DNA of 64,000 nt. It comes from Candolleomyces eurysporus (Eukaryota > Basidiomycota > Agaricomycetes > Agaricales > Psathyrellaceae). The position numbers and the translations under genes were made by a program. The stretch is from NCBI GenBank assembly GCA_027579435.1, contig JANBPK010000752.1, forward strand, positions 1 to 64,000, in the 5' to 3' direction. Of this stretch, positions 10,177 to 23,386 are shown one piece after another. The stretch's first letter is position 1. Each line of letters starts with the position of its first letter. The notes under the pieces are model-generated. The model did not search any database. It saw only the letters and a program-made list of their open reading frames with translations, and was not told where the DNA came from.

Positions 10177-13100
10177 TCATGATTTTGCACGCTTCCGTTT
10201 GAGAGTTATATTCTGGCGAACATGACTCAGCGAACCTGGTGAGCGGAATGAAGGGCAATGAGGTTGGGTTCGACAGCAAGGAAAGATGGTGGAGTCGATG
10301 AATAGGAAAGAAAAGGAAATCATAAATCAGCGCCAACAATTCAAAGTGTCATCCCATCCTGTAAAGGCATGGATGAAATGGCATACTTACCAAAGAAAAA
10401 GACCGGCCCCCATGCAACGAACAGCATAGCAAAATGATGTGTTCCCAGTGGAGTAGGGGTGGATTGACGTGCAACGTCGATTAAAGTCGAAAGGCTACCT
10501 AGGATCTGAACGAAAACGAAAGTGCTGTCGAATGAATGGAACAATGATCGATCAGTCAGTCAGCCAGTCAGGCACCTCCGCATAAACAAGACCCACATTT
10601 GGAACAAGATTATCCTCCATATTGTGCTGGAGAGATAAGGCGGTGGTGGTCGTTTGCTCCTCGTCGGTCCATCCGGTAAAACTGATGATGGATATGGCAA
10701 AAGGTTGGCAGGTCGGCCGTGCAGATTCAGGTCAGGCGGGTGATATCGATCATGTCATACAACGATAGCGGGGAGAGATTGGGAGCGAGACGGAGTCAGT
10801 CAGCGAGCCACTCAGTCGGTGAATAGGTGAAGAAAGGAATGAATGGAATGGAATAGAATACGCACTATAGTTGGTAAAATGCTTGGTGTGCGTCCGAATC
10901 TTCGGCAACGTTCTAGCTGTAAGTTCCTCTGACAACGTGTCGTCATCTTCCCCTTTCAGATCCTCTTCGCCCTCAAGGTCCTCTTCCTCGGTACAGTCTT
11001 CAACAACTCCCTTGTTATCCGAGTACTCCGATTTCGAACCGTGGTGGTTGACGTGCCATTCGACAATACGTCGGGCCTTGATTTCTTCCTGTCCGTTCGT
11101 TAATTCCATCACGCTCCTCCAACTGTCGTCCTTGGTAGTGGTGGAAGCGACCGTAATGGTGTGCTTTTCACTGTAGGACCCAGTCGGCGAAGCTGAGTAC
11201 GGGGACGCCTTCATATCGAAAGACGAGGGGTCTCTATGGACTTCAGAAATCGTAACGTTGGAATCAGGGTTTTCGGGTGTAGAGTAGATAGCAAGGCCAG
11301 CGGCGGGGAGGGGTGGAGACGAGGAGGCAGAGGCGGCTTCGCTGTCCGACGATAGCACAGAAGATGGCGACACACACCCGGCACGCCCGCCTCCACCTCC
11401 GCTACTTCTGCCCTCGACCCCAGCGTCCCTGCTTGATGGTGGCGGCTTGATGGGAATGTGGAAGTGAACTGTCGTGGGGCTCTTCACAACACCAGGGCCT
11501 CCAGCAGCTGTGAGATTCGCGGTTGTCATGTCGGCGCCTCCGACCCCGGATGCACTGTCCTTCGTACGGCTCGAACGCGGCGTGGGGGCGGCAACTGTGA
11601 ATCTGAGAGACCCGGCTGGCGAAGAATCGGTTTGGCTCTTAAGGTGGGCGTCGATATTGTCGGAGTCGAAGGAATCTTTCTCCTTGAGTTTATTAGAAGC
11701 CTTTCTGTGAGCGGAAAAGGAACGTTTCAAGGAGAACTTCTTGGGGCGGAGGGGTTTGGTGTAGCCGTCGCCGGTGTAGGAGTCGGAGTAGTACGAGGAC
11801 GAGTTGGGTGGGTCCATGTCTATTTCGCATGTCCGTGCTCGTTGGATGTGTCGATTCGTGGCGTTGACCAGTAGGACAGTCTTGATGGAGAGGAAGAGAG
11901 AAGGAATGGAGAGGAGGAGGGGTGTCCCTGCATAACTTAGAAAACGAACCCTGGTGTTGCGGCCCAGTTATCAGAATGCCCCGGGCTTTGTTGTATACGA
12001 CTTTGAACGTACCACTGAGGACTGGAAGAATCACAGTAAAACTCGGTCGCGGGTTGGACGGCCCTGAGCTTGACCACGAGAGCGACGTGTGCGGCGAGGG
12101 CAGCCGCTGGGAATATGACGGTAGGCAGAACGTAAACGGGCCTCCAGGCGAAGGCGCTAGATAAGAGTCGTTCACATCCATCCCTTGCCTGGGAGAGCAG
12201 ATCAACACACCGATGGTTACAATTCGCCCACGTCTTGGGTTTGAGAACGATCTGGTTCGTCATGTACGAGAATGTGCAGACGATACTGGTCATGATGAAC
12301 GTCCCAAGCGCAATCGAAACGGATTGTGCTGGCATGGCATAGATAGTGTTAGGTCCGCGGAGGTCGTGGTATGGCGTAAAGCCAAAGCACTCACCGACGC
12401 AAAACCGTCTGGGCATAGAGTACGGATCCATTTTCCACACCATACCTGGGGTAAATGAGTTTCATCGTCAAGGAACCAACTCGAGACCAAACCTTGCTCC
12501 AATGGCAAGTTAACGAATGGTTACACGTACCGATGCAGAAAATTCCCTCAAGCACAGAACACCCCACGCAGTAGACAATCGGTGCCCATAGCGAACCAAT
12601 GGTGCGTCCCAAGGCCAGCGAGACGACCCAACATCCCGCGAGGCCTATGAGTAGTGGTGTGTGATTTTTAATTTTGAGAATTGATTGAAATTACGGGGGT
12701 TGTTGTAACGCACCTGTGAGGGAAAGCGCAAACCAAAGAATCTTGACGCCTAGGGGTAATAGCATCGCCTACGGAGAGGTGCCGGGCGCACTAGAAGAAG
12801 GGAAGGAAAGGCCTGCGCCTCCCTTCGCCAGGAAGAAACAAGGCAAGCGGCGGGAGAAGGACTCAGCGCGCGCGCTAACGCCTTGCACACCCAGAACTAG
12901 GTCGCTGTGAAGTGAGTGGGTGAACGTGGAAAGGGAAAGAAGAAAAAGTGACAAGAGGAACAGAGTACTTTTACCTGGTTAGCGAGATCTCTTCCCACCG
13001 TACCCTTGATGACTAGGCTATGGGAGCGATAACCTACCGTAAGCAGGATTCTCGATCTGTCAACATCAGAAGAAAGGGGCGCAGCCAATATGGTATCAAG

Positions 13101-13316
13101 GGCAAGAGATGATGGTGGAGGTGTCCACCCGTGGGTGGTAGTCATCATCAATCTATTTTTTCCGACGAAGTGAAGGGTGTCAGCGTCAGTGCCAGCTGTG
13201 ACTGGAGGCAGTATCACTACAGACTCCATGAGCAGTTGGAGGCGTTCTGCGTTGAATGGGACTTGTCGGGGAGAGAAGCGTCGATGCCAGGGGTGGGTGA
13301 AGAACCCTGCACGCAT
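10177..13316 (-). CDS. Seven-transmembrane receptor (fungal GPCR-like) with a long intracellular loop
   Basis: Well-supported exons, 5' to 3': 12768-12714, 12644-12531, 12445-12013, 11950-10866, 10681-10597, 10524-10391, 10235-10177; all phases fit. They encode seven hydrophobic segments: LLPLGVKILWFALSL; GSLWAPIVYCVGC; SVSIALGTFIMTSIV; VLPTVIFPAAALAAHVAL; LLLSIPSLFLSIKTVLLV; IWRIILFQITFVFVQIL; and HHFAMLFVAWGPVFFFG. Between segments 5 and 6 lies a loop of roughly 330 residues rich in Ser, Gly and acidic residues, with basic KKFSLKRSF near its start. The short basic tail ends KRKRAKS. This architecture matches an Agaricomycete receptor family I know only as uncharacterised GPCRs. The 5' exon or exons are uncertain. 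A frame at about 13316-12975 ending GRDLANQ fits, but the junction to 12768 is unresolved, so the start is approximate. Confidence 0.7.
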
Positions 13317-13889
13317 TTGATCCCGTCAGTTTGTTGGCGGCGGCGGCCTCGAATGACAAAGCGCGCCTCCACCGGAGACGGCGACGATCGGCCTTTCACA
13401 AAGTTGCCGCGATCCATGCCCATTGCCTTAATGAATTCCTCCTCCGAGGGGAGACGCTTAGCCTGTCCAAGTCTTTTTTCAAGATCGTTCTGGACCACGA
13501 GCTGGCGAGGTACCGTACCCACCAGGGTTGCCCTTCGCAGAGATCTCAGCATCAATCATCATGAGCGATAAGACAAACACACCGTCTAGCGTCTCCCGAA
13601 GTCGGGAGATGGTCGAGACCGGAGGTACATAGCATATGTGTATACACAGTTTATAGTACACAAAACACCCACAACGGAGCCGCTGAGCTACAATTGGCCC
13701 GGCCTGTGATCTATCAAGGCGTTCCTGCTTTCAGCAACGTGCACTCCGGCTAGCAAACAGGGGGCCTTCCAAGAAAAGGGTAATGATAAAGCAGTTTAAA
13801 AGCTTCGCATAGATACCTGTACCACGTTGCAATTGCGATCTCTGCAACAAAATCCAAGAAAAANGGGGGGCGTCCGACGCGCCCCAGGC
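13317..13889. other. Intergenic, receptor 5' side / MYND gene 3' UTR
   Basis: This may hold the true first exon and promoter of the minus-strand receptor gene; an open minus-strand frame at 13555-13217 could contribute but has no recognisable feature. The right-hand part is the 3' untranslated region of the MYND gene and contains an N at 13864 between an A run and a G run. Confidence 0.35.
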
Positions 13890-16369
13890 TCATTTACGGC
13901 TGCAATGCTTCTTGTGGTCCGACCAATGTGCTTTCTGGCAAGTAGCGTCGCAGTACCTATAATTGGTAGATCAATCGTCAGGACCCAGTCAGAACACGCT
14001 GGGTGGGGTACATAAGGCGGCGATGATTCGGGATACGTACCGAGCCTTCTCGCATCCAGAACCTGGGTAAAAGCATTCAAAGAGAAAAAAAAAGTTAAAT
14101 TTAGCTTGCACCGAGTTGAGGACTCCACAAGAGAAAAGGAGAAGCGTACATTTTCGAAGAGCAGCAGACGGGTTGCCGCAATGCGAGCATCGGTACAAGG
14201 CGACATGGTTAGAGTTGATCCTAGGGTGTGTGTGGACCACACCCGGTTCCTCTGGTTCTTCGCCATCTTCGAGGTGCATATTATCTAACCAGGCGGCCAG
14301 GTCGTCTTTTAATTGGTCGGCTTCGAGTTCAGGCTGGATTTTTTTTTCCGCGGGCTGCGCGGGCGAAGACTTCAGAGTACGTTTCGATCGACTCTTTAAA
14401 GAGTTTGACGACGGTTTCTTGGGTTAGGCGGAGCATTGTACGTGGGGGTTTGACGTCGATTAACTTGCTGAACTTGTCTGCGATTCGAAGTCTCTCGAGT
14501 CCTTTCTGAATGAAGCGAAGTGAGGCGAGATGCGTTAGTTGACCGTATCATTATCCATGAAACGGCATCGTACGTACTTTGATCTCTCGCAGATCAGGAC
14601 TGATAGAGTCCGAAATGAGGATGGTCAAGAGGATGTACCAGTACGATACGTTCTTCATGTATCGATTGTCCGGAGGAGCCTGGTCGATGAACGTCTTGGC
14701 GTCTTCCAAGGCGCTAGTCAGGAACGCGATGCCTTCTTCCCATTTGCGATCGCCCGCTTCGGGCATGTGTTGTAACGTCTCCAGACCCAGTTCGCCGGAA
14801 TGCTCCACGGCCCGTTGCATGAGCTGGAACTTGACAAAGGGAGTGATCTCTTTGCATTTGAGACCCTTCTTGGAAGCACGGAGTCCGTTGACGTGGTTGG
14901 CAGCGAGAGAGATGGCGTAGTAGTAGTAAGCAAAGTTGGGGTTGCGTTCCAAGGCTTTTTGGGCTTGGTCGGCGGCTTCTGCAATTTGGCGGGTCATTAT
15001 CTTGTATTTGAGCTCCAGGACGTTGGCAACGTCGAGGTCCTCGGGTTTGCTATTCTTCTCGCGGATAATTTTGGCGCAGAGAGGGAGGGCGTCGATGTAC
15101 CGCTTGAATGGGAGGCCGACCTCGAGGATTTCGCGTCGTCCGGTTCGTTCGTCGATGGTTTCGTAGTACCCGTCGGCGACGGAGAACTCGGTGCTGATGA
15201 TGAGTTTGTAGAGGTTCATTCCGAAGGCGTACATGTTTCGGTCTTGGGGGACGGTCATGATGGCTTTCTGGAAATCCTTGGCAGCGTAGAGAGTTTTGAA
15301 AATGTCGCAGTTCATGGGGCCGTAGGACATCATGACGTCTTGTAGGTCCGAAGGGATGGACATTGCGACGGCAAGGAGTTTCTGAGGGTCGATGGCTCGC
15401 AGGTCTTCTTCTGAACCGGGCTTGTGGAGGCGGAAGAGGCCTCCGAGAGCCAGGCAGCGGATGCACCAGTCCTCCGAGCGAAGCCCGGCGACGAGGAATT
15501 TAGCGGTTTCGGGAACTGCTCGGTGTGCGGCGGTAGCATGCAAGGTAGATGAAGCCAGGAGCTCGGTACCGTGGTCAATGGTGGAGCGGGTGGAGAACGG
15601 TTGTGTCATACAGTGCATGGCTGTCTGGAGGATCTTGACCATGTCAAGCTTTTTAAGGATTTTTGGGAAGGCTGGAGACCCTTCGGGACCTTCGACTATG
15701 ACAAGGACGGAGTGGCTAAGAACAGAGACGACGAGGTCGCAAATTCTTTCGTCGTTGGGGTGTTCATCGACAAGTTTTGTCAGGACGTCTGCTCGAGCTG
15801 CAATGCTCGAGCGCGTGGGGATGCCTCCGTGATGTGTCACGGTGGTCAGTGCTCGCAATGCCATGTACCGAGTTGAATCGCGCTCAAGCAGCGGAAAAAG
15901 CTTGTCCAGAAAACCTGGCAAGTATTAAATGCATGGTCGCGAAGTAGATGCAGTGCAGTACCTTTTTCGTAGAGCTTGTTCCTCAGAAGAGAGTCGACAC
16001 ACATTTTGGCGTAAATACCAACGATTCCCCCTCGTACGCGTTCATTGTCCGGGTTCTTTTGGTACGCGTTGTCGAGCTTCTTGTAAATCGCGTCAAAATT
16101 GGCGTGGACCTTTTTCAAGCCTTTTCGCGTGGTCAAGTCTAGAGTTTAAGGTTGAGNTTTTTTATTTTCCTTCGATACCAGCTTATCCACGTACCTGGAA
16201 GCTCAAAAAAATTGCAAAGAATATTGACGACAGGTGTCCAGCCATCCGCGTCGTCGACATCATGGACGTATGGATCTCGAGGGTTGACTAGCTTCGAGCT
16301 AGAGGAACTCGCGGCAGACTTGTTTTTCTTGGCCTTTGCGGCCTTTGCGCGATTTCCAGGCCCTGGCAT
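13890..16369 (-). CDS. MYND-type zinc finger protein with helical (TPR/armadillo-like) body
   Basis: Six exons: 16369-16195, 16138-15962, 15914-14578, 14505-14150, 14062-14041, 13956-13890. The start is MPGPGNRAKAAKAKKNKS. The long body is all-helical, with EKGFLDKLFPLLERDSTRY, then ALRALTTVTHHGG, and QAQKALERNPNFAYYYYAI resembling one TPR. The C-terminus is a MYND finger assembled across three exons: YRCSHC, LRKCSGC, ARYCDATC, HWSDHKKHC. It matches a family common in Agaricomycetes with no known function; MYND fingers usually bind proline-rich peptides. The exons total 2134 nt, one too many, and a nine-A run (14339-14347 as T on plus) shifts the frame. With eight it would close at 710 aa, so a homopolymer miscall is likely. 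Divergent from LTN1, 169 bp apart. Confidence 0.8.
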
Positions 16370-16538
16370 CTCGTGTTTGGTGGAGAGGAACTGGGGAAAG
16401 GGCGCAAAGGCGGAGAGCCACCCAACCACCGGGCCGGTGCCATTCGGGGATACGGCTCGCACAGCCACATCGGACTGATAACCTGAGCGTCGTCATTGAT
16501 TTGACTCGGAATTCATCATCTCATCTCTCGACCTGACC
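16370..16538. promoter_or_regulatory. Shared divergent promoter, MYND gene / LTN1
   Basis: Only 169 bases separate the two start codons of opposite-strand genes, so both promoters must lie here or overlap the neighbouring coding starts. No clear TATA element was recognised. Co-regulation is possible but is inferred from spacing alone. Confidence 0.45.
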
Positions 16539-19500
16539 ATGGGCAAAGGCGGCCATGGAAAGTCCTCTGCGACCTCCGCTACTCGCAAAAAGCATGCCAA
16601 AAAGAATGCTCCTCCACCTGAAGAGCCTGTACCAAAGACAAAAAGGGGGAAGAAGGAGAGAGGAAGGAAGGCGGAGCCGAGGCAGAAGATATACATTCCT
16701 CCCGTGAAGCCTCCGCCTGTCCAGCCTGACCCTCTTGAAACGACGGGATTGGCGCACACCTTACCTGCAGATCTGCTCATTGTGCTGAGGAGTTTCAACA
16801 AGAAGGCAGAGATTACGAAGATTCGGGCGCTTGAGGAGTTGCAGACGGGCTGGGTGGACAAGTGTATAAAGGATAACGAGGATGAGGTGTTGGAGTATAC
16901 CTTGGTGGAGATGCTGCCTGTGTGGGTACGTGACCGTATATCTTTCCTCAACCCGATGTTATTAAACTCGCGTTCGTGGTAGCTTCACCATGTCTCCGCA
17001 CTCTTCTTACACTCGTCTCGCCGAGTCCGAGCTTTAACTGCATCGCTGCATCTATCCCTCCTCCACATTGCACCGGTCAAAGAACAAATATTCTTCTTCC
17101 TTCGCGAAACGGCGTCGACCTCTCAAGTCGAAAGTTTCCTCGGATCTTGGTGCATCGCAGCACACGATGTAGACAAAGCTGTAGCCACCACGGCGCTAAA
17201 GTCGTGGAAAGAGGCTGTCGCAGAGTTCCAGTTGGAGGAAGCTTCGCAAGCTGCATTGGTCGAATTTGTGCAAAGGACGGCGTTGGACCCTGCGGGCATT
17301 TACGCTTATTTGAATCCCATTCAACCTTCTATAACGCCGGGACCTTCGCATCCTGGTTCACGGAAGGGATCCGGAAGGTCCACACCCGCTATACAACAGC
17401 GTAAAGACAACCCCGACCAATTGATTAGGACCAAGCTGGAGGAATCGGAAGAGAATGAACAAGATCGGAAAGCTAGACTGAGATTCGGTGCATTGGGTGC
17501 GATCAAATGGATTTTAGGTATGTGTTATGGTTGGATGGTGTTGACGAGACTAATCAATCCCCTACCTACTCAGAATCGGTCCAAGAACTCCCCGAAATCA
17601 TACTTTCTCTCTTTTCAAATCCTGCGTTTTTGACTTCGCTTCAATCGAAGCAGAACGTACCTTGGATCGATTTAGAGTGTTTCGGCTACGCACAGCCGGC
17701 AGTTAGGAAGAATACATGGGCTTTGTTGTTGGCGCTGCTTTCAACAAGGAAAGGTGCGTGCGCACGCAGTCTAATTCAAGTTTACGTGCCTCAAATTTTG
17801 AGTTATAGGTGCCCTGGAGAGTGTAGCACCTGAACTATCTCGTGGCGTCCTACGCTCCGCGTTCATCGAGACAGACCCGAACGTCCAATCATCTTTGTGG
17901 CATCCCCTACTCTTATTCCTCAAAGAGCTCCCGACTTCCTGGGAACTGGAAATCAAAGCAAGCCAAGAAGATAACGAAGACGACGACGATAACGAGGATT
18001 CGGAGAATGAAGATGATGAAGCCGGTACCAGTACGAAACCCAAACCCACTCCGACGACAGCGATATCCGCTGCGTACCAGGAATTCCTGCAGTTCTTACA
18101 GCTCGGGTGCTCTGGTTCGCCAGTTCAGGGCTACTCGACCGTTATTATTGTGCTTTCGACTATTCCCTCCACTGTGAGTTTGTTCTGCCCATATACACTC
18201 GTATTCGAAATTATCGCTGAATACGTCCTCATAGGTCATTGCTGCCTCGTCGTCCACGCCGATCGAGGACTTGTTCACTTCGTTCTGGGCAGCACTTGAT
18301 GGTCGAGCTCTGAGTGCGCTCAATAGAGTTGCATCCTCTGCTGCGTTCTTATCCTCCCTTTTGGAATGCATGGCTTTGATTGTGAAGAGGGTAAGATCGC
18401 CGTCGACATCTCCGCAAGTTCTCGCGAAGCTTTTGAATGCGGCTGAAGAAACGGAAGTGGATCCGAAAGAGTTCTCAGTGAAGTTGGTCGAAGAGCAGAT
18501 TGGGAAGATCTGGCGCGAAACTCTGGATGGGAGGTTGAAAGTTGACGAGAAGGCGTTGGCGAGCAGCTTGGTAAGAGCTATTGGCACGCTTGGTGAAGTT
18601 GATACCGGTTCGTTACTTCGTTAGATTTCATTCTAGGGGTGCCNTTTTTACTGACTTGTGTCTGTAGGTTTGGCCGAAACGTCGTGGACGACGCTCAGTT
18701 CATTGGTTTTAGAGTCTGCCCTCAGTCATCCTAGTGTTGTCGCGAGGCTTGTCAAGGAGCTTCGAGACGAAGCCGAGTTGTCATCTGCCGCGTCGTCGCC
18801 CTCCACCTCACCTGCACCTTCAACATCTCAGTCGACAGTCGCGGGGAAACTCGACGCTGTGGTAGCCCAATTGGCCGAGAAAGCACTAGACGACTATGCT
18901 TCTTCGCTATCTACCGCCAGCCAGGAGGAGAAGGGGTCCAAGCAGGGACAACAGCTCCTCGCTGACCTGCTGGAGACCTTCAAAGACGGGTTGTTCTTTG
19001 CCAACCAAGCATTCACAGACAAAGTAGACGCCTTGGTGTCCGCTCAGGCATACGAGATGTTGAAAGCCGACTCTGGAGTCTTCATATCGATTTTGCGGTC
19101 CCGAGGTGCTGAGAAGGGCGTGGTGTCGGGAGCGGCCTGGGTCTCCGTTTTGACTTCCCTGGCAGCGTCGGAGGACGAGGCGGAGAGGGAGAGACTGTTA
19201 AAGGTGCTTGTGGGTGCGGCCCAGGGAGGGAGGTTGCCTGAGTATATGAAGATTCATAAGTCTGCAGCGGCTCCTGGAGGAGAAGAAAGAGGTGTTTTAG
19301 ATGACTTTGTCGGGAGGAGCGTGGCACAAATCGTGGCCCCCGGCGACGGTATGAGAGGGAGGGTTGAAGCTGTGAAGGGGCTATTGGTTCATCATGGTAC
19401 GTGCATTTTACTGATGATATGCGAATAGGATAAGTGACTGATTGACGTGCGATTGGCAGAATATTTCGTGTCGTCTACGGCATTCCTCGCTCTATTCGAC

Positions 19501-22500
19501 ACGCTCTGCACTTCGCTCGTTAGCGAGATCCAGAAGGCGTTTGAAGATCCGTTCTTCTCTCAAGCTTCGGATGGCGCCCAGCCACAAACCAGCAGCGGAA
19601 ATATTCCTTGGATTGGCTTAGAAACGCTATTCGGTCTCGTCCTTTCAACTTACAAGGTCATCAGTTCTTCCAGCGATTTGAAATTTAGACTCGGGAACGA
19701 AGCGACTTTGGACAATCTTGCGTCTGAAGCTTTCCTGTATGGGTACCTCTTGCCGTTGTGCGAAGGTATAGAGAAGGGTGATAAGAGGAGCTTCGATCTG
19801 GCCGCCGAGTTGTGGAAGAAGTGGTACGAGGACGCATTGGAGGAAGGTCGGAATGCGGTGGTGGAAATAGGGAAGAGCAGGGCGTCTAGAGGGCTCAGGG
19901 AGGTTAAAGAGAGGCTGAAGGGGTTGGTTCTGGGGACTAAGACCAGGGTCTTGTGAGTTGAAAACGGTTTCATTGATTCTTCGGCTCTACGTGAGACTAA
20001 CTGGCATTCCCTCCTCATTATCATATATCAGACCACAAAACGTACTTTCACTCCTTTCCCCATCAACGGCCAACGCACCATCATCCTTCTTCGCGGCCCA
20101 CCGAGAGTTCGGCACGGACACGGTACTGCAGTTCTTGCCCACTCTCGATGAGTTGGATCGCATACTGGATGAGCAACTCTTGCCTGGGTTCAGTGCGAAT
20201 GCGAGTATGGGTGTCCTCGATCCGCTTGTACCACCCGCGTCTGCATACCCGTATACGTCTCCCGTCAAAGTGACCACCGCAGCACCTTCTACCTCGAGCC
20301 ATGGTAGCAGTGTGAAGTACGATGTGAAGGGGTACGACAGGTATGGCTATAGCGCGTACGCGAGGGCTGTCAGCGCGCTTGTGACGGTATTCGCGCGGGA
20401 TCGGGCCATTGCGAAGAAGAAGGAGGGTGTGGAGGTTCTGCGGCACCTTGGTGTCTTGGAGGTCGCGGCTTGGGATATGATTTGCGTGCCCAACATCACT
20501 GCGACATCTACGTCGGATGCCTCTGGGGGAAACAAGGTGTTTGGCGAACGGGCGTTGCTCGTGGGCGTTGAGCTCGGTGGTGGTGAAGAGAGTGGAGGAG
20601 GAAGCGAGGTGTTGAGTCTTGCAGAGCTGATTACGAAGATCGAGCAGGTGATGGCGTATGTGGTTCTGGCTGGTGGAGGTCGGGAGCCGTGGAGGCGGTA
20701 TGTGTTGGATTCGTTGAGTAGCCCGACGAAACCGGCGGCGAGTCTTCAGGATAAGACCGTTGGAGGTGTCAGCAAGACCCCCAATGCAAAGCTGAACTTG
20801 CTTGCCAACTTTACGCTGGATGTCATTGCGAGGGCGGTGCAGAGCGAAATGGACTTGAAGGCCGCTGATGCGCCTGGACAGGCTCAAACGAAAGAGAGGG
20901 CGAGGGCTTTGAAGAATGGGGTGGTCTTGAATGCTCGAGTGCTGAGGCGGGTGTTGGAGAGGGTATTCGATGATTCAGATTCTGACGAGGACGGCATGAA
21001 GCAGGAAGATGTAGAGAAGTGGGTTGGCTTTGCAAGGAAGGTCGAGAGAAGTGCGCCGTTGGTCTCCTCGACCATCCTCGCGACGATCACATCCTTTGGC
21101 CTTGATTCACCGAGACTCGACCGCGCTCGCAACGAATTTGCTGCTTCACTGCTTGGCTTACCCCTGCACAAGGCCAACTCGGAGGGACTCGAGCTCTTGC
21201 GATCTCTAGGCGCCTGCGTCCCACCTGAAGATGCGGACGATACTGGCTTTGGCGAAACCCTGATGGCGACTATGAAAGGTGGCAAAGCTGCGAAGAGGGG
21301 CGGGAGTGACGTCATTATATTGCCAGTTCAGAGAGCCGTGAACGTTGTGAGAGCGTGCCAGAAGTGGGTGGAAGGCCAGGAGAAAGCCGCGGGTGAAGAC
21401 GAGGATGATGAGAGCGAGGACGAGGACGAAGGACCGAGTGAAGATCTAGAGAGCGCGATGTTGGCTGTGTTCATCGGGTTGGCGCCGATTTTGCAGAATG
21501 TGCCTGGGAAGCATTGGGAGTTTATCTGGGATGTTTTGGAGACGGTGCTCGAGGTAAGTTGCGACTTTATAACATTGGCCGAGAACTGAAACTCAATACT
21601 GGAAAATAGAATTCTACGTTGGACGACGAAAGCATGCTCCTAGGCCTTTCGCATGCGCTGAGGCTTGTACGCGTGATGGAGGACTTGGTGCGGACTAACA
21701 AACAGTTGAAGGCGGAGTGGGACAAGAGGCGAGTGGGTGTGCTGGGCAATGTACGAGATTTGCTACTCGCTGGTGAGTCTCACTTTTCTCCTGTTTCAAG
21801 GATAGGGCTCTGATTCTCTGCAAGGCAATGGTGAAAAAGAGGCCACCCTCAAATCGAGCTCTATGCCTCGCTCGGTCTGCCGAGAGCTGGTGCTGGCGAT
21901 CGTGCAGAGCTTGCCCGAACAACTTATTGATCAGGATACACTGGGCAAGGTAAGTCATTCTAATATCGTTAGATAATCCGACGGCTGATTTGGTACTAGA
22001 TGTGCCATTTGGTGACAGACTCGTCACTTGAAGTACAAAGGATGAGCTATGCCATGCTGAGGAAAGCAGCGGAGAAGAGGACTGAGTGGGTTGTCATTGA
22101 AGTGGGCGTTGGTGGTTTGGGCAATGCTGAAGGAGAGGCCGAGTTGGAGACTCCTGCAGTGACAGAGGAAGCGGATATTCCAAGTCTTCAGGTACCCGTG
22201 GTGGAAGAACAACTTCCAGGGCCTGTTGACCAGATTCCGGGGCCTGCTGACCAGATTCCGGGGCCCGCTGACCAGATTCCAGGGCCTGCTGAGAAGAAAG
22301 AGGGGAGGAGGAAAGACGGTAGAAGACGGAAGAAGAAGAAAGAAGAGGAGAAGGACGAGGGGCCGAGTTTGCTCCCCAGGGAACTGCTCAGCATCATCGA
22401 ACGCGACGAGGAGCATGATTTGTTCGGGTGGATGTTGGGGTGGATGTTGGTGTTTGACTTGTTCAAGGATGCGGTGAGTGATCCTCTTCCCGTATTACGA

Positions 22501-23386
22501 GCCTTGCTGATGGCCACTAGTCCTTCAAAGTCAAGTCGATGTACATCGAACAACTCCGGAATCTGGACCTGGTTGCATCGAGACTGCTCCCGGCAATCAT
22601 CCATCTATTGAGGCTAGACGAAGGACTGAACAAAGCGGTCAAGGTGGAGCTGTGGGCCGTGGACGAGTTCTATGTGTCATGTAAGTCGTTGTCTTTTGAT
22701 TTGGGGAAGAGCCATTCTGAGTAAGAGCAGATTATGACCCTGCGTCTGCCCCAGCGCTTGCTGCGCATCTGTATTTCCGGGCGTTGCTTAGCGTGCCATC
22801 ATTGATCCTTGCGTGGGTGCTGGGGTGCAAAGACCGGCAGCTGAACAATGCGTTTACCAGTTTGACGAGTCTGCACTATTCTCCGCTCATTATCCGGGCG
22901 GAGTTGGCGCACCTCAAGTCGCCCGAGGGCGCAGCAGAGCTGTCGGGAGAAGGCATGACGGTCAAGGTGGTGGGGGGCAACAGCGAAGTGGTGGCTGCGT
23001 ATGTTGTAGACGATCACCAGCTGGAGATCAAGCTCAAGATTCCCGCCGACTGGCCGCTGCACCGAATCGAGGTGCGGGACGAGAAGCGGGTCGGAGTGGA
23101 CGAAAAGCGGTGGAGAGCGTGGGTGCTGGCGGTGCAGCAGACGATCTGGACGCACAACGGGCGGCTGGTGGACGGTCTGAGCTTGTTCAAGAAGAATGTG
23201 ACGCTGCACTTTGAGGGGCAGGTGGAGTGCGCGATCTGCTACTCGATTATCAGCGCGTCGGACGGGAGCCTCCCGAAAAAGCCGTGCAAGACGTGTCGGA
23301 ACCGGTTCCACTCGAGCTGCCTGTACAAGTGGTTCAACACGAGCCACTCGTCGTCGTGCCCGCTGTGCCGCTCGAACATTATCTAG
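16539..23386 (+). CDS. LTN1: Listerin, RING-type E3 ubiquitin ligase of ribosome quality control
   Basis: Thirteen exons (16539-16925, 16983-17517, 17574-17753, 17809-18173, 18235-18607, 18668-19396, 19460-19952, 20032-21553, 21610-21772, 21825-21949, 22000-22473, 22521-22680, 22731-23386) sum to 6162 nt, 2053 aa, all phases consistent. LTN1 ubiquitinates nascent chains stuck on dissociated 60S subunits, together with Rqc2/NEMF. The N-terminal module has RSFNKKAEITKIRALEEL typical of listerin. A long HEAT/ARM-like helical middle follows, with acidic inserts near 17970-18040 and 21395-21440. The extreme C-terminus is a variant RING: CAICYSII, CKTCRNRFHSSCLYKW, CPLC. It is longer than yeast Ltn1 (about 1560 aa), partly through low-complexity inserts. 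The N at 18644 is intronic. Confidence 0.95.
22216..22290 (+). repeat. 21-bp tandem repeat inside LTN1 coding sequence
   Basis: About 3.6 copies of a 21-bp unit encode a heptad reading P-G-P-A/V-D-Q-I, followed directly by a Lys/Arg/Glu-rich stretch. Units differ by single bases. The copy number is a multiple of three bases and so keeps the frame. The repeat lies in an exon between helical segments and likely forms a disordered linker. Confidence 0.85.

Noticed and set aside
20081..20887. 268-residue minus-strand frame inside LTN1
   Set aside because: It is antisense to a well-supported LTN1 exon, Arg/His-rich and without any domain.
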